From contig BSNO01000003.1 in the NCBI GenBank assembly GCA_030160035.1, positions 1,240,001 through 1,304,000 of the forward strand: a stretch of 64,000 nucleotides of DNA, written 5' to 3'. This DNA is from Rhizobium albus. GTDB taxonomy: Bacteria > Pseudomonadota > Alphaproteobacteria > Rhizobiales > Rhizobiaceae. A program made the translations under genes and the position numbers. Each line of letters opens with the position of its first letter. Position 1 is the first letter of the stretch. The notes beneath the pieces were generated by a model. The model had not been told where the DNA came from. It searched no databases and saw only the letters and a list, made by a program, of their open reading frames with translations. Of this stretch, positions 48,141-56,103 are shown in pieces.

Positions 48141-49180
48141 GCCTGCACATCCTCGAATGGCACGTCGAACTTCGCAGGGTTCTCGATCCAGCCCGGCACC
48201 GGGAGATCCTTGGAGCGCAGGAACTCCGGGTTGAAGAGCTTGGACTGGTAGCGGTTGCCGTAGTCGCAGAGGATCGTCACGATCGTCTTGCCGGGGCCCA
48301 TGTCGCGCGCCATGCGCATCGCACCGGCAATGTTTATGCCGCTGGAGCCGCCGAGGCAGAGGCCTTCTTCCTGCACGAGATCGAAGACGAGCGGCAGGGC
48401 TTCGGCATCGGGAACACGATAGGCGAAATCCGGCGTGAAGCCCTCGAGATTGGCCGTGATACGGCCCTGGCCGATGCCTTCGGTGATCGAGGTGCCGGGC
48501 GAGGCGAACTCGCCGCTGGTGTAATATGAGTAGAGCGCAGCACCTTCCGGATCGGCGAGGCCGATCTTGATGTCCGGGTTCTTGTCCTTCAGCCCCATGG
48601 AGACGCCGGCAAGCGTTCCGCCCGATCCGACGGCGCAGATGAAACCATCGACCTTTCCGTCAGTCTGCTCCCAAATCTCAGGCGCAGTCGTCGCGATATG
48701 CGCGTCCCGGTTCGCGGTGTTGTCGAACTGGTTCGCCCAGATCGCGCCATTTGGCTCGGTCTTTGCCAGCTGTTCCGCTAGACGCCCCGAGACCTTCACG
48801 TAATTGTTCGGGTTCTTGTAGGGCGCGGCCGGAACCTCGACCAGTTCGGCACCAAGGAGGCGAATCGCGTCCTTCTTTTCCTGGCTCTGCGTTTCGGGAA
48901 TGACGATCACGGCACGGTAGCCGAGCGCGCGGGCCACGAGTGCCAGCCCGATTCCCGTGTTGCCCGCCGTGCCTTCGACGATCACGCCGCCTTGGCGCAG
49001 GAGGCCCTGCCGTTCCGCCTCGCGGATGATGAAGAGCGCAGCCCGGTCCTTCACCGATTGACCTGGGTTGAGAAACTCCGCCTTGCCGAGAATGGTGCAG
49101 CCGGTCTCCTCCGAGGCTCGTTTCAGCTTGATCAGCGGCGTATTGCCGATGGCGTCGAGAACGGAAGGAAGAAAGGACAT
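48137..49180 (-). CDS. Cysteine synthase (O-acetylserine sulfhydrylase family)
   Basis: A 347-residue PLP enzyme. The cofactor lysine is Lys44 in NPGQSVKDRAA, the substrate loop is EGTAGNTGIG, the phosphate loop is GSGGTLAG, and the C-terminus has GGSSGINIAGAM. It probably forms cysteine from O-acetylserine and sulfide, although members of this subgroup (long C-terminus with GNRYQSKLFNPEFL) may prefer other substrates. It is the first gene of the cysteine synthase-alaX-sseA-GNAT operon. Confidence 0.93.
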   Translation of the reverse strand: MSFLPSVLDAIGNTPLIKLKRASEETGCTILGKAEFLNPGQSVKDRAALFIIREAERQGLLRQGGVIVEGTAGNTGIGLALVARALGYRAVIVIPETQSQEKKDAIRLLGAELVEVPAAPYKNPNNYVKVSGRLAEQLAKTEPNGAIWANQFDNTANRDAHIATTAPEIWEQTDGKVDGFICAVGSGGTLAGVSMGLKDKNPDIKIGLADPEGAALYSYYTSGEFASPGTSITEGIGQGRITANLEGFTPDFAYRVPDAEALPLVFDLVQEEGLCLGGSSGINIAGAMRMARDMGPGKTIVTILCDYGNRYQSKLFNPEFLRSKDLPVPGWIENPAKFDVPFEDVQA

Positions 49181-49346
49181 GAAAATCCGCCTTTTGGGAT
49201 TGTTTTTCGTAGAGTAAGAACGAGGTTGTGCGTTCTCAAGCCTTCTTTAGCAAGAAATGCCGTTCGCCTTTTAAGCTCCTGGGCGGAATGCAACATGCGT
49301 CTGGCGCACGCATGCGGAGGCGTGAATGCTCGACTATTTTGACCAC

Positions 49347-49376
49347 TGATCCGAGTTGCCGAATTGACCGTATTCT
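49347..49376 (+). promoter_or_regulatory. Possible ECF-sigma promoter upstream of the ChrR-like gene
   Basis: TGATCC at 49347-49352, an 18-base spacer, then TATTCT at 49371-49376, 72 bases before the ATG. The -35 element and spacing match the RpoE/ECF11 consensus (TGATCC-N18-TAAGA), but the -10 element matches poorly, so this is tentative. Confidence 0.3.
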
Positions 49377-49448
49377 CGATAGTGGTGGTATTGAAGAATC
49401 CTGGAAGCGGTGCTTGGGTGGAAGTGCCGCGTCAGAATAGGGCGACGA

Positions 49449-50120
49449 ATGGTTCGTGAGCATATTGATACGATCGACTCGCTGATGGCGCGTTATGTTG
49501 CAGGCACGCTTCCGCTGCCCGCACACGTGCTGGTGCAGTCGCATCTCGAACTCCGCGAGGGTGCGCGCACCTTCGTCTCCGATCTAGAGGCAATGGCGGG
49601 CGACACGCTCGAAAGCCTTGCGCCGGCACCGATTGCTGCGCGCGACGACCTCCTGGATCGCATTTTTCAGTCAAAGCCGGATAGTATTCGTCTGACACCG
49701 ATGGACTTTAGGACCGACATGCCGCGGACAGCGCCGAGCGAGGGCAGCATGCCTTTGGCGCTGCGGGATTTCGTCGGCTTCGACATCGCCGACGTTCCGT
49801 GGCGTACCAAGATGCCGGGCTTCAAGGAATACGACATGGGCGAGATCGATGGCTGCCATGTCAGCATGTTCTGGCTGCGCCCCGGTCGTGCCGTGCCGGC
49901 CCACACGCATCACGGCTGCGAAATCTCTCTCGTGTTGAAGGGCGCCTTCTCCGATGGCATGGGCCGTTATGGCCCCGGCGACATCTCCGTTGCCGACGAT
50001 GATATCGACCATCGCCCCGTTGCCGAGAGCCATGGCCCCTGCATCGGCTTTGCCGTCACGGATGCGCCGCTGCGCCTCACCGGTTCTTTTCGCCAATTGA
50101 TTGGCGACCTGATCGGCTGA
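49449..50120 (+). CDS. ChrR-like cupin anti-sigma protein lacking the zinc cysteines
   Basis: A 223-residue protein with the two-domain plan of ChrR, the anti-sigma factor of RpoE in the singlet-oxygen response. The C-terminal cupin keeps all four expected metal ligands with the ChrR spacing: His152, His154, Glu158 and His188. In the N-terminal anti-sigma part, His5 and His32 match ChrR His6 and His31, but the positions of ChrR Cys35 and Cys38 are Arg36 and Ala39 (SHLELREGA). No sigma factor gene lies beside it. It may be a redox sensor that no longer binds RpoE in the known way. The start is the ATG at 49449. Confidence 0.85.
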   Translation: MVREHIDTIDSLMARYVAGTLPLPAHVLVQSHLELREGARTFVSDLEAMAGDTLESLAPAPIAARDDLLDRIFQSKPDSIRLTPMDFRTDMPRTAPSEGSMPLALRDFVGFDIADVPWRTKMPGFKEYDMGEIDGCHVSMFWLRPGRAVPAHTHHGCEISLVLKGAFSDGMGRYGPGDISVADDDIDHRPVAESHGPCIGFAVTDAPLRLTGSFRQLIGDLIG

Positions 50121-50158
50121 CGGGCTTCCTGCGTACCAGTTTCGAGCGGAACGAAAAC

Positions 50159-50189
50159 CGCGCCGGCCAATTTTGGGCTGGCGCGTTTT
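50159..50189 (+). terminator. Intrinsic terminator after the ChrR-like gene
   Basis: A stem of ten pairs (CGCGCCGGCC with GGCTGGCGCG, one G-T), a seven-base loop and a TTTT tail, about 40 bases after the stop and 30 before the SDR start. Confidence 0.8.
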
Positions 50190-50219
50190 CATTTCTGAAA
50201 CACAAGCAGGAGCCGAGAG

Positions 50220-51032
50220 ATGCGCCACTATTTCGCCGAACCATCCCATGGAGCCGTCTGGGTCACGGGCGCGAGCTCCGGCATTGGTGCGGCGCTGGCG
50301 CTGAAGCTCGCGCAGGCGGGCTACACGGTCGTTGCGACCGCCCGCGGCGAGGACAAGCTCAACGAGCTTGCGGCAAAGGCGTCCACAGCCAAGGGGCGCA
50401 TCCACCCGATGCCGGGTGACGTAACCGATGAAGCCGACATGGCCCGCATCGTCGATTCGATCCTCAGCCAGCACGGCAAGCTCGCGCTCGCGATCTTCAA
50501 TGCGGGCGTCTACATTCCGGTTCATGGCAACGAACTGAAGGTCGAGGACTTCCACAAGACGTTCGCCGTCAATCTGAACGGCGTCGTGAATGGGCTGGTG
50601 CCCACTGTGAATGCGATGCAGCGCGCGGGCAGGGGCCACATCGCCATCGTCTCCTCGGTCACGGGATATGGTGGATTGCCTACGAGCGCAGCCTACGGCG
50701 CCACGAAGGCCGCGCTGACCAACATGGCGGAAAGCCTGAAATTCGACCTCGACAAGATGAACATCCGCATTCAGGCGGTGCACCCGGGATTTGTCGACAC
50801 GCCGGCAACCGAAAAGAATGAATTTGCCATGCCCGCGCTGATGAAGGTGGACGATGCGGTGGACCGGATCATCGAAGGGCTGAAGCGCCCGGGTTTCGAG
50901 ATCACATTCCCCAAGCGCTTCACCTACGCCCTCAAGTTCCTCGGGCTTTTTCCCTATCCGGTCTACTTCGCGGCGATCAACCGCATGACGGGATGGTCGA
51001 AGCGCCCGCTGGAGAGCCGCGGAAGCGATTGA
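50220..51032 (+). CDS. Short-chain dehydrogenase/reductase
   Basis: A 270-residue SDR. The cofactor loop is TGASSGIG near the N-terminus, NAG is present in FNAGVYIPV, and the catalytic residues are Ser in IVSSVTGYG and YxxxK in AAYGATKAAL. VATARGEDK suggests NADP. The substrate is unknown. It faces the cfa-type operon and is separated from the ChrR-like gene by a terminator. SDR genes accompany rpoE-chrR loci in some relatives, so a role in lipid or photo-oxidative defence is possible. Confidence 0.9.
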   Translation: MRHYFAEPSHGAVWVTGASSGIGAALALKLAQAGYTVVATARGEDKLNELAAKASTAKGRIHPMPGDVTDEADMARIVDSILSQHGKLALAIFNAGVYIPVHGNELKVEDFHKTFAVNLNGVVNGLVPTVNAMQRAGRGHIAIVSSVTGYGGLPTSAAYGATKAALTNMAESLKFDLDKMNIRIQAVHPGFVDTPATEKNEFAMPALMKVDDAVDRIIEGLKRPGFEITFPKRFTYALKFLGLFPYPVYFAAINRMTGWSKRPLESRGSD

Positions 51033-51043
51033 GCATACTCTGC

Positions 51044-52423
51044 CTAGCTGCTTGTCTCGCCATCGATCGAGGCTCGCAGCTTGGCATGCTCGGCCTCGTC
51101 GAGCGGGAAGTTCCACATTAGGAAGACCGCGATCAGCTTCAGCGCGATCGGCACCCAGGCGTAAATGACGGCGAGCGCGAGCAGGGATGTGTCGGTGTTG
51201 TTGCCGCTCGCCTGCGGATCAAAGCCGAAGAACGCCAGCGCCGGAAAGATCGTCCCGCCGGCAAGCGCCAGTGACAGTTTAGTGGCAAGGCTCCAGGCGG
51301 CGAAGTATATACCGGACCGCTGCTCGCCCGAGCTTGCCGTATCGACATCGACGACGTCGGCCTGGATCGACGCGGGGATCGTCAGGTCGAAGCCGAGAAA
51401 AATGCCGGTTGCGATGCACATCGCGCCAAAACCGTAGAGCGCGCCTTCCGGCAGCATCGGCGCCACGGCGAAAATCGCGCAATTGATCAGCATCGCCCAG
51501 CACCAGGCCCGGTGCTTGCCGATTGTGTCGGCGATCTTGAGCGCGATCGGCACCCCGATGACGCCGGAGAGGAAATAGAGGAAGAGCAGCGGGCCGCGTG
51601 CCTCGGGTAGACCAAGCCGTTCCGAGACGAAATAGAGGAAGAGCGTTGCCGGGATCCCGTTCGCCAGCCCGTTGATCAGATAGGCGAAGATCAAGCGCAG
51701 GAAGGGTTTGTTGTTGCGCAGATGGCCGAGCCCCTTTCGGAAATCGACGCGCTGCTTCGTATGTTCTTTCGGCTCCGGAACGATGAGAACGGCGATCAAG
51801 CCAAAAACTGGCAGGGCCACCGCAATGCCGATGGCGAGAAGTGCGAGCCCGTGGACGCCTTCTGCAGTGTCGAAGCCGATCGTGAACGGAACGGCGATCG
51901 CAATCAGCGTGCCGATCAGAATGAAACCCTCGCGCCACCCGGCAAGACGCGACCGCCCGCGATATCCACTGGACAGTTCGGCACCCCAGGCTGTCAGGGG
52001 AATGACGGATGCGGTGTAGCCGAGCGAGAGCATCATGCCCCAGCCAAGCAGGTAACCCGTGGTGGCGTCGACCGGCGGCCAGAAAAGCATGAAGCCCGAC
52101 AGTGCCGTCAGCGGCAGGCTTGCCGCGAAAAGCGTGCGCCGCCGCCCGAAACGCGGCCGAAAGCGATCTGCCACGAAGCCGACCAGCGGGTCGTTCACGG
52201 CATCGAACAGCCGCATGACGAGAAGGGCGAAGCCGACGCCCGCAAGCGAGAGCCCCAGCGTCTCGGTGTAGAACGTCGGCAGCAGGATATAGAGCGGCAA
52301 TGTCATGGCCGCGAGCGGAAGCGCCGGCAGCGCATAGGCTGCCAGAATGCGCGCAGGCACTTGGTCGCCATAGGAAGCCGTGCGCGCTGCGCTGGAGGGT
52401 TCAGGCTGGCTGCGCTTGGTCAT
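51044..52423 (-). CDS. MFS transporter of the GPH/MelB type
   Basis: A 459-residue inner-membrane protein with 12 hydrophobic segments. RLFDAVNDPLVGFVADR after the second span is the glycoside-pentoside-hexuronide family signature, and WGAELSSGYRGRSRL fits the loop after span 4. The substrate is unknown. It starts 53 bases after the cfa-type gene on the same strand and is probably the last gene of the photolyase operon. Confidence 0.88.
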   Translation of the reverse strand: MTKRSQPEPSSAARTASYGDQVPARILAAYALPALPLAAMTLPLYILLPTFYTETLGLSLAGVGFALLVMRLFDAVNDPLVGFVADRFRPRFGRRRTLFAASLPLTALSGFMLFWPPVDATTGYLLGWGMMLSLGYTASVIPLTAWGAELSSGYRGRSRLAGWREGFILIGTLIAIAVPFTIGFDTAEGVHGLALLAIGIAVALPVFGLIAVLIVPEPKEHTKQRVDFRKGLGHLRNNKPFLRLIFAYLINGLANGIPATLFLYFVSERLGLPEARGPLLFLYFLSGVIGVPIALKIADTIGKHRAWCWAMLINCAIFAVAPMLPEGALYGFGAMCIATGIFLGFDLTIPASIQADVVDVDTASSGEQRSGIYFAAWSLATKLSLALAGGTIFPALAFFGFDPQASGNNTDTSLLALAVIYAWVPIALKLIAVFLMWNFPLDEAEHAKLRASIDGETSS

Positions 52424-52476
52424 GCGCGAAGCGAAGGGGCAGAGGATCGGAGGCTCATGCCGCTTCTACGTGCTGA

Positions 52477-53736
52477 TCACCGTGCATAGACCACTTGGCG
52501 GACATTGATATTTTCCGCCCGGAACCCAGCCTCGCAGTAGAACAGATAGAATTCCCAGAGACGCTTGAACCGTTCGTCGAACCCGAGCGGCCGGATCGTT
52601 TCCCAGCGCGCCCAAAACCGCACGCGCCATTCGGCCAACGTGCGGGCGTAATCGGCTGCGAAGGCCCGGTTGCCGACGATGCTCAGTCCTGCCTCGTCCC
52701 CATATGTGCGCAAGTGCTCGTTGGTCGGCAGCATGCCGCCTGGAAAAACGTAGCGCTGGATGAAATCCGGCTGGCTGCGATACATGGGGTATACAGCACT
52801 GGCAATGGTGATTGCCTGGATGCCGGCGCGACCGCCTTCACGCAAGCAGTCTCGCAGCTTGCCGAAATAGGTCGCCCAGAATTTTTCGCCCACAGCTTCC
52901 AGCATCTCGATGGAGATGATCCGGTCGTAAACGCCTGTTTCGTCGCGATAATCCTGAAATTTGAATGTGGCGCGGTCGGAGAGACCAGCCTTCTGGATCC
53001 GCTCTTCCGCGTAGGCCAGTTGCTCGCGGCTGATCGTCAGGCCAGTGACTTTGCACCCGATCTCGCTTGCCGCAAACTCGGCAAACCCGCCCCAGCCGCA
53101 ACCGATTTCCAGCACGTGGTCGTTCGGTCCGATGCCCGTCGCCTCTGCGAGCGCCCGGTACTTGGCGATCTGTGCCGACTGCAGGTCGTTTGCGCCGGTC
53201 TGGTAGAGTGCCGACGAGTAGGTCATCGTCGGGTCGAGCCATTCCTTGTAGAAGGCGTTTCCGAGATCGTAATGGGCGGCGATGTTGCGCTTGGACTGGC
53301 TGCGCGTGTTGATGTTCAGCCAATGGCGCAGCTTGTCGAAGAGCTGCAGGATTCCTCGTCCGCCAGTCGCGTACTTCTCGCCAAGATCCATGTTGACGAG
53401 GAAGAGCTCGAGGAACGCCGTAACGTCGGGGCTGTCCCAATCATGATCCATATAGGATTCGCCAACACCGATCGTGCCGCGCATGAAGGCACGTTGCGGA
53501 AGGTTCCAGTTGTGCAGGACGACGGTCGCGTCCGGTCCGGGCTTTGCGCCCTCCACACGAAAGGTCCGGGCATCGGGCATGCGGACATTCAGCGCGCCGT
53601 AGTTCATGTTGACCAGCGCCTTCAGCGTCACCTGCGCACGCGCCGGCAGCCCCCGCATGAAGGCCGCGACATTGTCGGCCGTCAGCCGCTCGGCGGCTGC
53701 GAAGTGATCGTTGGAGAATATCGCATCCATACTCAT
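52477..53736 (-). CDS. Cyclopropane-fatty-acid synthase family methyltransferase
   Basis: A 419-residue S-adenosylmethionine enzyme that methylates unsaturated acyl chains of membrane lipids. The core has IAAHYDLGNAFYKEWLDPTMTYSSA, VLEIGCGWGGFAEFAA (SAM site), GLTISREQ and ISIEMLEAVGEKFW. Close relatives include classical CFA synthase and the methyltransferase for furan fatty acids (UfaM), both linked to singlet-oxygen defence in Rhodobacter. The tight context of DUF1365 and FAD genes does not decide between them. Confidence 0.92.
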   Translation of the reverse strand: MSMDAIFSNDHFAAAERLTADNVAAFMRGLPARAQVTLKALVNMNYGALNVRMPDARTFRVEGAKPGPDATVVLHNWNLPQRAFMRGTIGVGESYMDHDWDSPDVTAFLELFLVNMDLGEKYATGGRGILQLFDKLRHWLNINTRSQSKRNIAAHYDLGNAFYKEWLDPTMTYSSALYQTGANDLQSAQIAKYRALAEATGIGPNDHVLEIGCGWGGFAEFAASEIGCKVTGLTISREQLAYAEERIQKAGLSDRATFKFQDYRDETGVYDRIISIEMLEAVGEKFWATYFGKLRDCLREGGRAGIQAITIASAVYPMYRSQPDFIQRYVFPGGMLPTNEHLRTYGDEAGLSIVGNRAFAADYARTLAEWRVRFWARWETIRPLGFDERFKRLWEFYLFYCEAGFRAENINVRQVVYAR

Positions 53737-53877
53737 GCACGTCCGTCCCAGTGATAGCCGGCTCTTTGAAGCATGACCGGCTTAAAATTGCCCCAACGGG
53801 TTCGCGTCTTGATCGTCACGGCGCTGGCAGCCGGTCTTGCAAGAATGCGAGGATGAAAAGCCAATCTGTCTTTGCGT

Positions 53878-54723
53878 TCAAGCGGTGTCATCATCGAAGC
53901 TTACGGCGACCGGAGCCGGTCCGCGCGACCGATAGCGGGCGCCTTTCAGCCAGAGCCGAAGCGCCTCGAAATGGATGCCGGCCACGATCTTCCATGTCTG
54001 GAACGGCACCCGCAGCAGGCACCCGAGAATCGCTCGTGATGTGAAGTCGGTGCGCTCACCATCGAAGGTTGCGGAGAGAAAAGGACCTTGGCTGTCCGTC
54101 TCCAGAATGCGCCACCGCATGGCCTCACCCGGTGGAAGCATGCGGAAATGGTAGCGCATCTCCATGTCGATAAAGGGCGATACGAAGAACCGCTTGTTTC
54201 GCTCCTGGCGGATACCGGCCGGGCTCACGTCTCCCGGCTTGCACACGCAGACATAGCTGTGACGCTCGCCGAACGTATTGCGCACTTCATAAACCAGCGC
54301 CTTCAAAACATCGTGCCGGTCGTAGGCGTAGTAGACTGCAAGAGGATTGAACACGCGCCCGAAAACGCGCGGATAGCAGGCAAGCAGAACGCGGTCGGCC
54401 TTCTCGGTCAAGCCGGCCTGGCTCAGCAGATGATCGACATAGCTGCGCGCGCTGTCATGTGGGCCGTCGATGTGATCGCTTTCATGGAAGGATGTGACAG
54501 CGGCACGGTTCACGCCGAACAGCTTGCTTTGCCGATCGGCGTCGTTCAGCCGATCGAGATCGATCAGGATGTTGAAGACGCGGTAGGTGAAGCGATGCGG
54601 CTTCGGGCGCATGCGTTGATGCATCACGTCGCCCACATAGAGACTGACAGCCGCAGCCGGCGCCGGAAAGGCAATGGCGGTTGAGGCTTGGCTCGTCTCG
54701 AAATTGGGTGCGTGCACGGTCAT
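53878..54723 (-). CDS. DUF1365 family protein
   Basis: A 281-residue protein. Family motifs are VMHQRMRPKPHRFTYRVF at the start, CYPRVFGRVFNPLAVYYAYD in the middle, and NKRFFVSPFIDMEMRYHF. The function is not established, but it nearly always travels with the FAD amine-oxidase-like and CFA-type genes, as here, suggesting a shared role in membrane-lipid modification. It lies nine bases after the FAD gene and 141 before the cfa-type gene. Confidence 0.92.
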   Translation of the reverse strand: MTVHAPNFETSQASTAIAFPAPAAAVSLYVGDVMHQRMRPKPHRFTYRVFNILIDLDRLNDADRQSKLFGVNRAAVTSFHESDHIDGPHDSARSYVDHLLSQAGLTEKADRVLLACYPRVFGRVFNPLAVYYAYDRHDVLKALVYEVRNTFGERHSYVCVCKPGDVSPAGIRQERNKRFFVSPFIDMEMRYHFRMLPPGEAMRWRILETDSQGPFLSATFDGERTDFTSRAILGCLLRVPFQTWKIVAGIHFEALRLWLKGARYRSRGPAPVAVSFDDDTA

Positions 54724-54732
54724 GGCGAAAGC

Positions 54733-56103
54733 CTATTCCGCAGCCTCGACGAAGTCGACAGAGGGATCCGTTTCCCATGACCGCCAGGGAATTGTCGCAC
54801 CCAGCGCTTCGGCCGCAGCGAGTCCCGAAGACAGGCCGTCCTCGTGGAAGCCGTAGCCCGTCCAGGCACCGGCAAACCACGTGTTGGACTGTCCCTGCAG
54901 CCCAGCCAACTGCTGCTGGATCCTGACCGCGTCCGCACCGAACTGCGGGTGGTCGTAGGAGAACTCGCCGAAGACCTTCGCCGGATCCGGTTCGCGATCG
55001 GGATTGAGCGTCACGAAAAGCGGGCAGGCGGGATCGATGCCCTGAAGGCGGTTCATCCAGTAGGTGACGGCCACATCGCCTTCGCCGCCATCGACCGACG
55101 AGCGTAGATAATTCCAGGATGCCCAAACCTTGCGCCGTTTCGGCATGAGGTTTGGATCGCGATGCAGAACGACGCGGTTCGGCCGGTACGGAATACCCTC
55201 AAGGACCTGTCTCTCTGCTTCGCTCGCATCTTGAAGCATCGCCAGCGCCTGGTCGGAATGTGCCGCGATCACGATGGCACCGAAAACGTCTTCATGGCCC
55301 GAAGAATCGCGAACGAAGACCTTGCCACCGGAGCGCCGGACGCTGACGGCGCCGCAGCCGACGCGCGTCCTGTCCTTCAGTGGAGAAAGCAGGCGCTCGA
55401 GATAGGTGCGCGATCCACCGGTGACGGTCCGCCACGGCAGCTGCTGGCTGTACACGAGACGATGGTTGTCGAAGAAATTGACGAAATGCTCTGCCGGAAA
55501 TTCCATCATCTGCTTGGCCGGCGTCGACCAGATCGCAGCCGCCATTGGCACCAGGTAGTTGTTGGTGAAGCCCGGCGAGAAGCGGCGCCAGTTGAGATAA
55601 TCGCCGATCGAAATATTGCGCAGATGGCCGTCGGCGCGATCGCGCAGGCACATCTTGTTGAAGCGCAGGATTTCCCGAAGCATCACGAGGAAGGTCGGGC
55701 GAAAGAAATTGCGCTTCTGCGCAAAGAGCGTGCGAAAGCTGTCGCCGCTCCATTCCAGCTTTCCGTGGTCGAGCGACAGCGAAAAGCTCATATTGCTCTT
55801 ATGAGTCTCGACGCCGAGATGCTCGAAAAGCGCCTTGAGATTGGGATAGTTCACCTCGTTATACACGATGAACCCCGTATCGACGGCGATGGCCTTGCCC
55901 TCATAGTCGACGTCGACAGTGGCCGTATGTCCGCCGAGACGCGATTCCTTTTCGTAAAGCGTGACGTCGTTGTCGGCGTTCAATGCCCAGGCAGCGGACG
56001 ATCCGGAGATGCCGGAGCCGATCACGGCGATCCGGCGACGCTGGCCGTTCTCACGGTCGATCGGGACGGCGCCGCGTTCCGGATGAGGCAAGTGAACGGT
56101 CAT
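54733..56103 (-). CDS. FAD/NAD(P)-binding amine-oxidase-like protein
   Basis: A 456-residue flavoprotein. A dinucleotide fold IAVIGSGISGSSAAWAL is followed by YEKESRLGGHTATVD, then FIVYNEVNYPNLKALFEHLG, and a terminal FAGAWTGYGFHEDGLSSG completing the FAD site. It belongs to the amine-oxidase-like group found next to cfa and DUF1365. It probably oxidises or desaturates lipid chains, but no substrate is proven. Its start overlaps the photolyase stop as ATGA. Confidence 0.92.
   Translation of the reverse strand: MTVHLPHPERGAVPIDRENGQRRRIAVIGSGISGSSAAWALNADNDVTLYEKESRLGGHTATVDVDYEGKAIAVDTGFIVYNEVNYPNLKALFEHLGVETHKSNMSFSLSLDHGKLEWSGDSFRTLFAQKRNFFRPTFLVMLREILRFNKMCLRDRADGHLRNISIGDYLNWRRFSPGFTNNYLVPMAAAIWSTPAKQMMEFPAEHFVNFFDNHRLVYSQQLPWRTVTGGSRTYLERLLSPLKDRTRVGCGAVSVRRSGGKVFVRDSSGHEDVFGAIVIAAHSDQALAMLQDASEAERQVLEGIPYRPNRVVLHRDPNLMPKRRKVWASWNYLRSSVDGGEGDVAVTYWMNRLQGIDPACPLFVTLNPDREPDPAKVFGEFSYDHPQFGADAVRIQQQLAGLQGQSNTWFAGAWTGYGFHEDGLSSGLAAAEALGATIPWRSWETDPSVDFVEAAE

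Noticed and set aside
49671-51116. A 481-codon minus-strand frame across the ChrR-like and SDR genes
   Set aside because: It runs antisense through two genes with clear domains and across a terminator.
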